Below, piece after piece: positions 34,852-40,407 of a stretch of DNA of 40,407 nucleotides (positions are counted from its first letter, which is position 1; every line of letters begins with the position of its first letter). The position numbers and the translations under genes were made by a program. Under the pieces are notes generated by a model. It searched no databases, was not told where the DNA came from, and saw only the letters and a program-made list of their open reading frames with translations. The DNA is from Kluyvera intermedia (GTDB lineage: Bacteria; Pseudomonadota; Gammaproteobacteria; Enterobacterales; Enterobacteriaceae): positions 21,452-61,858 of the forward strand of contig NZ_JAKCNS010000058.1 in NCBI RefSeq assembly GCF_021440345.1, read 5' to 3'.

Positions 34852-35431
34852 ACACCGACAGCCAATGTTGACCCGCCGCTTTCATGTCGGCTTCGAGTTT
34901 GCTGCCGCGAGTGGCAAATTCCCGCCCAAGCGGGAAACCGCTTTTTTCCAGCAGATATGCCAGTGCAGCGTATTCACGCGGATATTTGGCCACCGTCGCT
35001 GGGTCTATCTCGACTATCCCTTGCGGGAAAGTGAAGGTCCCCATGTCATAAATACTTTGTCGATGAAATAGCTTCCAGTCGCCATCTCTTTTTTCCGCCA
35101 GGTCGTAGAAGCGGTTATGACTTTCGCAGCCTAAGTTAAGTTTGACATTTTCAGCGATGATAATGGCGTTGGTTTCCAGCAGGGCTTTATTGCCAGCGGC
35201 GTTAAAAGTGACTCGCGGTGAGGCAATCAGGTGCTTGGTGCGTAAATCGGATGCTCCCATCCGCATTGAACCGTCGACAAAATCACTGGCTAGTCCCTCA
35301 AACCAGGTTATTTCAATGGTGCCGTCGGGGTGGAACAAATTGCGTAGCTGTGCCCATTCGCCTAAATCACGATGGATCCAACCATTCATCAAGTCATTAA
35401 GCTGCTGGCGATCGGTGTCGGTAGTTTGCAT
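34850..35431 (-). CDS. SnoaL/NTF2-like protein of unknown function
   Basis: A 193-residue protein of the SnoaL-like (NTF2 fold) family. The N-terminal helix segment with a WIHRDLGEWAQLRNLFHPDGTIEI strand-turn is typical, and an HNRFYDLAEKRDGDWKLFHRQSIYDMG beta-sheet motif follows. The family includes dehydratases, isomerases and hydrolases of small molecules, so no reaction can be named. GGGGA precedes the ATG. It is divergent from a LysR regulator across 109 bases, an arrangement that usually means the regulator controls it. Confidence 0.75.
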   Translation of the reverse strand: MQTTDTDRQQLNDLMNGWIHRDLGEWAQLRNLFHPDGTIEITWFEGLASDFVDGSMRMGASDLRTKHLIASPRVTFNAAGNKALLETNAIIIAENVKLNLGCESHNRFYDLAEKRDGDWKLFHRQSIYDMGTFTFPQGIVEIDPATVAKYPREYAALAYLLEKSGFPLGREFATRGSKLEADMKAAGQHWLSV

Positions 35432-35510
35432 TGTAGGATCCCCTGTAAGTGAACTGAGATTCAGTTTGGTCGCAAATTAGCGTAAGCTCAAATATATTGA
35501 TTTGACTGAA

Positions 35511-35529
35511 CAATCATTATTAATGATTG
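35511..35529. promoter_or_regulatory. Perfect 19-bp palindrome, probable LysR operator
   Basis: CAATCATTATTAATGATTG has two perfect 9-base arms around one central base and contains T-N11-A, the LysR-type binding motif. It lies 11 bases before the LysR ATG and 79 bases before the SnoaL-like gene on the other strand, so it can serve autorepression and divergent activation. Confidence 0.7.
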
Positions 35530-35540
35530 ATTGAGGGGCT

Positions 35541-36422
35541 ATGGAACTCCGTCACCTGCGATACTTCCTCGCTGTCGCTGAGGAAGGGCACTTTGGACGC
35601 GCCGCGAAACGGCTGAATATTGTGCAGCCCGCGCTCAGTATGCAGATAAAGGCCTTAGAGGAAGAGCTGGGCGGGGCGTTATTTATCCGCACCAGTCGGC
35701 ACGTTGAACTGACCGGGGCCGGGCGGCTGCTGCAAACGGAAGCCCAGCGGACGCTGGCGCAGGTTGAGCACACGCGGCTTGCCGTTGAGCGCTCACTGCG
35801 CGGTGAAACGGGGCGCGTTCGGGTCGGCTTTGCCGGTAACGCTATTTTTAGCGGCAAGATGATTGCGGACTTGCGCCAGTTTCATCAGACCTATCCGGAT
35901 GCTGAATTGGTGATTCAGGAGGTCGCGCCTCAGCAACAGGTAGAGGCTATTCTGGCAGGGCAGCTGGATGTGGGTTACACCCCGGATAACAGCAGGACCG
36001 CGACAGCGGAGATTATCGCACTGCCGCTTGGCCATTGGGATTTTCTGGTGGCATTGCCTGAAGACCATTGTATGGCAAAAAATTCCGCGATTACGATGGA
36101 TATGCTGGCGAATGAGCCGCTGATTTTGTATGAGGCCCATGATGCGCACGAGCGCCTCTCTTTACTGCTGAACCAGAAGCTTGGCGATAAGCTACGGATT
36201 GCACATCGCTCAGGTAGCACCTTGAGCGTGCTGGCCATCGCGGCAACCGGATTAGGCCTTGCCTTAATTCCATCGCCATTACAGCAGGTGACGATTCCCG
36301 GTCTGGTCTACCGTCGGTTGGATGAGCCCGAGTTGACCGCCAATCTGGTATTGGTTCGCCGTGCCGAAGAACCTAATCGCGCCGTCGAGGCGTATCTGTC
36401 CTTGGCTTGCCCAAAACCGTAA
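35541..36422 (+). CDS. LysR-family transcriptional regulator
   Basis: A 293-residue regulator with an N-terminal winged HTH (MELRHLRYFLAVAEEGHFGRAA start, residues 1-60) and a substrate-binding effector domain (~90-290). The N terminus is typical of CatR/BenM-like and related LysR members, but its neighbour is a SnoaL-like gene and not cat genes, so a catechol role is not supported. GAGG lies close before the ATG. It probably binds the palindrome at 35511-35529. It converges on the AraC gene. Confidence 0.9.
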   Translation: MELRHLRYFLAVAEEGHFGRAAKRLNIVQPALSMQIKALEEELGGALFIRTSRHVELTGAGRLLQTEAQRTLAQVEHTRLAVERSLRGETGRVRVGFAGNAIFSGKMIADLRQFHQTYPDAELVIQEVAPQQQVEAILAGQLDVGYTPDNSRTATAEIIALPLGHWDFLVALPEDHCMAKNSAITMDMLANEPLILYEAHDAHERLSLLLNQKLGDKLRIAHRSGSTLSVLAIAATGLGLALIPSPLQQVTIPGLVYRRLDEPELTANLVLVRRAEEPNRAVEAYLSLACPKP

Positions 36423-36447
36423 CCCCCGTCATCTGCTACCGCTGATA

Positions 36448-37404
36448 TTATAGGTTTTGTGCTGTCTGAGTGGTTTCGCGCAGCGCTCCCGGCGGACGCC
36501 CGACCACGCGTTTAAATGCCCGGCTAAATGCCGCCACCGAACCGTAGCCTAATCGCAGTGCCACGGTTTCAATTGCCTGTTGCTCCTGGCCGATATACTG
36601 GACGGCCAGCCGCATGCGCAGTTCACCGAGATACCTGGCCGGCGTGGTACCGGTCGCAGAGAGAAAACGCTCGGCAAAGACGGAGCGGGATGTTCCTGCT
36701 TCTTTTGCCAGGGCGGCGACGCTCCAGTTAACTCCAGGCTGTTGGTGCATGGCGTAAATTGCGCGGCTAAGGCGAGGATCGCGTAAAACCTGAATCCAAC
36801 CGGTAGCTTTACCGCAGCCGCTTTCCACCCAGCCTCGTACAATCAGTGCCGCCACCACATCAGCGAGCCGGGCGAGGATACCGGCAAAACCCACCTGACG
36901 GCTTAGCGATTCCCGCTCCATGGCGGCGAGCAGCGGATGAATCTCCGGTCGCGTTGACATCAGGCTGCTGACCATCATCACTTCGGGCATTGCATTAATG
37001 AGCGGCTGCATGCCTCCCAGTTCAAAATCCATACACCCGGTAAAAATCACCACGTTATCGCCATCAGGACAAATCTTACAGTGAACGTCCTGTACCTGAT
37101 TACAGATAGGTTCGCTGGGCAACTCGGCAATTGGCGTCACTTTGGCATCATCGCTGGAGAGCAGGGCATGCGCATCGCCATTGGGAATAAAAACGGCGTC
37201 ACCGCTGTTAAGAGTAAAGCGCGCGCCGCTCTGCATTCGTAATACCGCAGGCCCGCGGCTGACAAAATGAAACTGCGCCTTGCCCGCAACGTTGCCAAAC
37301 GCCAGACCAAATGGCGCGCTGGCTTCGATTCGCCGATAGTTGACGCCGGAAAGGCGCATTCCGCGCAGCAGTTCGCTTATCAAATCAGGGGCATGCAGGG
37401 GCAT
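36448..37404 (-). CDS. AraC-family regulator with N-terminal cupin domain
   Basis: A 318-residue regulator. The first ~170 residues form a cupin-type effector domain, with conserved FHFVSRGPAVLRM and SGDAVFIPNGDAHAL and a Cys-x-x-Cys-like HCKIC segment. The C-terminal ~100 residues hold the double HTH (VAALAKEAGTSRSVFAERF, then VALRLGYGSVAAFSRAFKR). GGAG precedes the ATG on the minus strand. It is divergent from an MFS exporter over 115 bases and probably controls it. The Cys pair could sense oxidants or metal, but this is speculative. Confidence 0.9.
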   Translation of the reverse strand: MPLHAPDLISELLRGMRLSGVNYRRIEASAPFGLAFGNVAGKAQFHFVSRGPAVLRMQSGARFTLNSGDAVFIPNGDAHALLSSDDAKVTPIAELPSEPICNQVQDVHCKICPDGDNVVIFTGCMDFELGGMQPLINAMPEVMMVSSLMSTRPEIHPLLAAMERESLSRQVGFAGILARLADVVAALIVRGWVESGCGKATGWIQVLRDPRLSRAIYAMHQQPGVNWSVAALAKEAGTSRSVFAERFLSATGTTPARYLGELRMRLAVQYIGQEQQAIETVALRLGYGSVAAFSRAFKRVVGRPPGALRETTQTAQNL

Positions 37405-37519
37405 GGCGTTAACTCCGGACGAATTATCAATAATAAAAGATTTTACATCATAGATCGTCCGACTGTGGTTTTCTATTCTTTGTGACCGTTATCTCATTTT
37501 TTTAACCGGAGAGTTACAA

Positions 37520-38716
37520 ATGGATTCATGCGCCACTGCAAGCGCGTCATTGGCACCGGCCAAACCTGCCTGGCGAGCCGTCTGGTCGCTCGGGTTGGGG
37601 GTGTTCGGTCTGATTACCGCTGAGTTTCTACCTGCCAGTCTGCTCACGCCGATGGCATCAAGTCTGGGCGTAACCGAAGGTGTTGCAGGGCAGACGGTGA
37701 CGGCGACCGCACTGGTGGCACTTGTGACCGGGCTGCTCATTACCTCTGCGACCAAAAGCATCGACCGTCGCTGGGTATTAATGTTCTTCACCTTGCTGCA
37801 AATTGTCTCCAGTCTGCTGGTGGCGTTTGCGCCATCGCTGCACGTTTTATTGATGGGCCGATTGCTGCTAGGCGTGGCGATTGGCGGCTTCTGGGCAATG
37901 TCGACCGCCACGGCGATGCGATTGGTTCCGGCGAAAGATGTACCGAAAGCGTTGTCGATTATCTTCGCCGGGGTGTCGATTGCCACCGTGGTGGCAGCGC
38001 CGCTAGGCAGCTATCTGGGGAGTCTGATTGGCTGGCGTAACGTGTTTATTCTTTGCGTTATTCCCGGCGTATTGGCGCTGTTCTGGCAGCTGTGGGTGTT
38101 GCCGTCAATGCGTCCGGAAAATAGCGGCAGCCTCGGGACGTTGTTCAGAGTGCTGCGCCGCCCGGGTATGGTGGGCGGCCTGCTGGCCACTATCTTCATC
38201 TTTAGCGGTCATTTCGCCTTCTTTACCTATCTGCGCCCATTCCTGGAGACGGTGGGGCGGGCGAACGTCGAGACGATATCGCTTATTTTGCTGGGCTTTG
38301 GCGTCGCTAACTTTATCGGTACCTCTATCGCAGGATATCTGTTAGCTCGCAATCTGCGTCTGACGCTGGCGCTGGTGCCGTTTGCTATGGGGATCCTGGC
38401 GCTGACCATGGTGGCCTACGGTCATCTGGCGCTGGTGGATGGTTTGCTGGTGACGCTGTGGGGATTTGCCTTCGGGCTGGTGCCGGTCGGTTGGTCAACC
38501 TGGCTTGCTACCACGGTGGCTGATGAAGCGGAAAGCGCCGGTGGCTTGATGGTGGCATCTATCCAGCTGGCGATTAGCGCGGGGGCTGCAGGTGGTGGAC
38601 TGGTATTTGATATGAATGGTGCCAATGGCGTGTTTACCGTCAGCGGCGTGCTGCTGGTGGCGGCAATGGTGCTGGTATTTGCTGGCGTGCGGGTTAAAAC
38701 GACGGCCGCAGAGTAG
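37520..38716 (+). CDS. MFS exporter, DHA1 family, NepI-like
   Basis: Inner-membrane drug/metabolite:H+ antiporter of 398 residues with 12 expected segments. EFLPASLLTPMASSLGVTEGVAGQ, GGFWAMSTATAMRLVP and GLVPVGWSTW match E. coli NepI (purine ribonucleoside efflux) closely, but overall identity suggests a paralogue. GGAGAG precedes the ATG. The divergent AraC regulator and the terminator after the stop define it as a single-gene unit. Substrate is unknown; small toxic metabolites or nucleosides are plausible. Confidence 0.88.
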   Translation: MDSCATASASLAPAKPAWRAVWSLGLGVFGLITAEFLPASLLTPMASSLGVTEGVAGQTVTATALVALVTGLLITSATKSIDRRWVLMFFTLLQIVSSLLVAFAPSLHVLLMGRLLLGVAIGGFWAMSTATAMRLVPAKDVPKALSIIFAGVSIATVVAAPLGSYLGSLIGWRNVFILCVIPGVLALFWQLWVLPSMRPENSGSLGTLFRVLRRPGMVGGLLATIFIFSGHFAFFTYLRPFLETVGRANVETISLILLGFGVANFIGTSIAGYLLARNLRLTLALVPFAMGILALTMVAYGHLALVDGLLVTLWGFAFGLVPVGWSTWLATTVADEAESAGGLMVASIQLAISAGAAGGGLVFDMNGANGVFTVSGVLLVAAMVLVFAGVRVKTTAAE

Positions 38717-38722
38717 GCGATG

Positions 38723-38752
38723 GGCCCGGAGAGTTCCGGGCCTTTTATTTTT
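38723..38752 (+). terminator. Rho-independent terminator after the NepI-like gene
   Basis: GGCCCGGA, loop GAGT, TCCGGGCC, then TTTTATTTTT. A perfect 8-bp stem with a full T-run seven bases after the stop; the T-run touches the stop codon of the convergent azlD. Confidence 0.9.
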
Positions 38753-39072
38753 CAGGCGAGTAGGTAGCTTAGCCCGGTAAAAGCCACCATCCCGGCTATC
38801 ACCGTGGCGAACAGACTCCGGCTCATGATCCCCACCAGCGTGGCGACGGCGGCGGCCAGCAGCGAGACGCTGATTCCGCTGCTGGTCAAAGCCGGTTTAC
38901 CCAGCAGTTCGGCAGTAATAATCGCTGCCATAATGGCGGCAGGAATAAAACTCAGCCACTGTTGCAGGGCTGGCGGCATGCGAAATCGTGAGAGCAAAAG
39001 AACCGGGACTACGCGCATTAATGCGGTTACTGCCGCCGACGCGAGAATGGCCAACAGGATATTACGCTCCAT
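38752..39072 (-). CDS. azlD: Branched-chain amino acid exporter small subunit, AzlD family
   Basis: A 106-residue membrane protein with three or four hydrophobic segments and the family motif ALMRVVPVLLLSRFRMPPALQQWL. Together with AzlC it forms an exporter of branched-chain amino acids or analogues (as in YgaZH). ATG 39072 is used because AAGGAG lies seven bases upstream; the longer frame in the same phase reads through the azlC end and is not supported. The two coding regions overlap by 11 bases. Confidence 0.88.
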   Translation of the reverse strand: MERNILLAILASAAVTALMRVVPVLLLSRFRMPPALQQWLSFIPAAIMAAIITAELLGKPALTSSGISVSLLAAAVATLVGIMSRSLFATVIAGMVAFTGLSYLLA

Positions 39073-39814
39073 GCTTTGGCTCCTTATTAAACACATAGCG
39101 TAACCCGAGGGTCGCCAGGGTTGCGGCAACCGAAGCGGCCACAATCACGATAACGCTGGTATCGGCGTGCCCGGACATCATCAGAGTAATAATGACGGCT
39201 GCCGCAATACTCAATGATTCCAGCAGTTTGCGGCGGCTGGCAAACCACAGCATCAACACCAGGCCGATAAACATCGATACCAGACTGAAGCTGAGCCCTT
39301 CCATTAACGCGGTCGGCAACGCAGAAGCAAGCCCCGCGCCAATCACGCAGGCAATAATCCAGTTCAGCCATGCAGCAACGTTTAAGCCAAACATCCAGGC
39401 GAAGGATACCCTGTTTTGCGGGCCGCCGTGCTGCACCGCCACCCCAAAGGTTTCATCGGTGAGCAATAGGCCGCTGACAATTTTCTGCAGGGTGGTTTGC
39501 TCACGAAAATAGACGCTCATCGCCGAGCTCATCAGCAGGTAGCGCAGGTTGACCAACAGCACGCTCAGCACGACGGAAAGGGCTTCGGCCCCCGCAGCCC
39601 ACAGAGAATAAAACAGGAATTGCGCAGAACCGGCATAAAGAAGAGTCGCCAATAGCGCCGTTTGTAGGGTAGTAAAACCGGCCAGAGTACCAATGGCGCC
39701 GGCGGCAAAACCAATACTCCAGTAACCGGGGATGGTCGGTAAGCAGGCCATAATCCCGGCGCGAAACTCCGTTTTGGCCTCACTGCGCGGTGAGGCCGTT
39801 GTGTCTGTTAACAT
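39062..39814 (-). CDS. azlC: Branched-chain amino acid exporter large subunit, AzlC family
   Basis: A 250-residue membrane protein with about six to eight segments. AGSAQFLFYSLWAAGA and NLRYLLMSSAMSVYF are the AzlC/YgaZ signatures. It is the large partner of azlD in a two-gene operon. AGGA precedes the ATG by nine bases. No regulator (Lrp- or MarR-type) is next to it in the window; the AT-rich region upstream (39815 on) would hold its promoter. Confidence 0.9.
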   Translation of the reverse strand: MLTDTTASPRSEAKTEFRAGIMACLPTIPGYWSIGFAAGAIGTLAGFTTLQTALLATLLYAGSAQFLFYSLWAAGAEALSVVLSVLLVNLRYLLMSSAMSVYFREQTTLQKIVSGLLLTDETFGVAVQHGGPQNRVSFAWMFGLNVAAWLNWIIACVIGAGLASALPTALMEGLSFSLVSMFIGLVLMLWFASRRKLLESLSIAAAVIITLMMSGHADTSVIVIVAASVAATLATLGLRYVFNKEPKHGA

Positions 39815-40407
39815 CAGGTGATCCTGTTATTTATTTTACCTAATGATAACTTTTGCCGCTCAGCGCTGGAATCAAAAAATCCATATCAATGAATTAATGT
39901 CATGGCTATGTATATAGATGAGGGGAATGGCTAGCCAATGTGGGTTGGCCATCATCTGTGTGTAACAACGCCGATTAGGGGGCACGGCGGTAAGGATTAA
40001 CACCGCGGTATATCACATGTGCTGGTTTATTGTGAAAAAATAGTGTTTTATGCCTTATTGTTGTGTGCTTTAATGTTTTTATTAATGCTTTTTTGTTTGT
40101 GATTGGATTTATTAACGTTTTACAGTGGTGTGGTATTGCCCTGGATAAACGGTTGGGGAGATCAATTTCGGCGCTATATTGGTAAATTAGCAAAAACGAC
40201 TGCGCTAGATATTACTTGTTGTTAATAATTAAGTTACATAATATTCACAATATAATGGCGTAATGTATAAATAAACAGCGTTTGTTTTTTATTTTGCGTG
40301 ACTATCGGCTATGTAAACTATCGTCAACCTGGCATTACCCTTCGAAATATCCTGTTTGTCCCGTTTTTGGCTCATTTATGGCTTCCAGCGAGGATATATT
40401 GATCTCA
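39815..40407. other. AT-rich region at the right end, no supportable gene
   Basis: 593 bases, very AT-rich from 40020 on. Visible structures are the palindrome TGGCTAGCCA at 39928-39937 within a larger imperfect inverted repeat (39915-39957) and a near-perfect hairpin CGGCGGT ... ACCGCGG at about 39985-40008. An ATG at 40378 opens a frame that runs off the window (MASSEDILIS), but it has no ribosome-binding site. The region probably carries the azlC promoter and the promoter of whatever lies beyond the window. Confidence 0.45.

Noticed and set aside
39975-40193. 72-codon minus-strand frame at the right end
   Set aside because: It has no ribosome-binding site, a basic and Asn/Thr-rich composition expected from AT-rich noncoding DNA, and no known relative.

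Overview
The window is a chromosomal segment of a motile member of the Enterobacteriaceae, of the Enterobacter / Lelliottia / Klebsiella aerogenes type. The left end has the enteric core order dadA-dadX-nhaP2-ldcA-emtA-ycgR-ymgE, with proteins closely matching the E. coli ones. ycgR has a good sigma-28 (FliA) type promoter, which suggests that flagella are present. The exact genus cannot be fixed from the sequence alone.

Layout. (1) 1-7135: core block for D-alanine catabolism, K+/H+ antiport, murein recycling, lytic transglycosylase, c-di-GMP flagellar brake and a small membrane protein. (2) 7251-9418: a Fur-box-preceded TonB-dependent siderophore receptor of the FhuA/FoxA type. (3) 9458-22924: a complete auxin (indole-3-acetic acid, IAA) catabolic locus. 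A divergent MFS permease and the MarR regulator iacR precede an ~11-kb same-strand run iacH-A-B-I-C-D-E-F-G, an MHS-type MFS transporter and catB-catC-catA. The encoded route is IAA to catechol, then ortho cleavage as far as 3-oxoadipate enol-lactone. catD, pca genes and a catR are not in the window.

(4) 23355-33300: a chaperone-usher fimbrial locus. It holds a short secreted YehE-like protein, an AT-rich 592-bp leader region, a major pilin, a frameshifted second pilin, chaperone, usher, two-domain adhesin, two more pilins, a second chaperone and, directly abutting it, a PglL-like O-oligosaccharyltransferase. Next come an IprA/YaiV-like regulator (convergent, overlapping stops) and a LuxR-type HTH regulator. 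The coupling of a protein O-glycosylation enzyme to a chaperone-usher operon is the most unusual arrangement seen: it suggests fimbriae whose subunits or adhesin are glycosylated.

(5) 34850-39814: small regulator/transporter modules. These are a SnoaL-like protein divergent from a LysR regulator across a perfect 19-bp palindrome, an AraC regulator divergent from a NepI-like MFS exporter, and an azlCD branched-chain amino-acid exporter pair. The last ~590 bp (39815-40407) is AT-rich with no supportable gene.

All functions are inferred from recognisable motifs, remembered family sequences and gene order. No database search was run.
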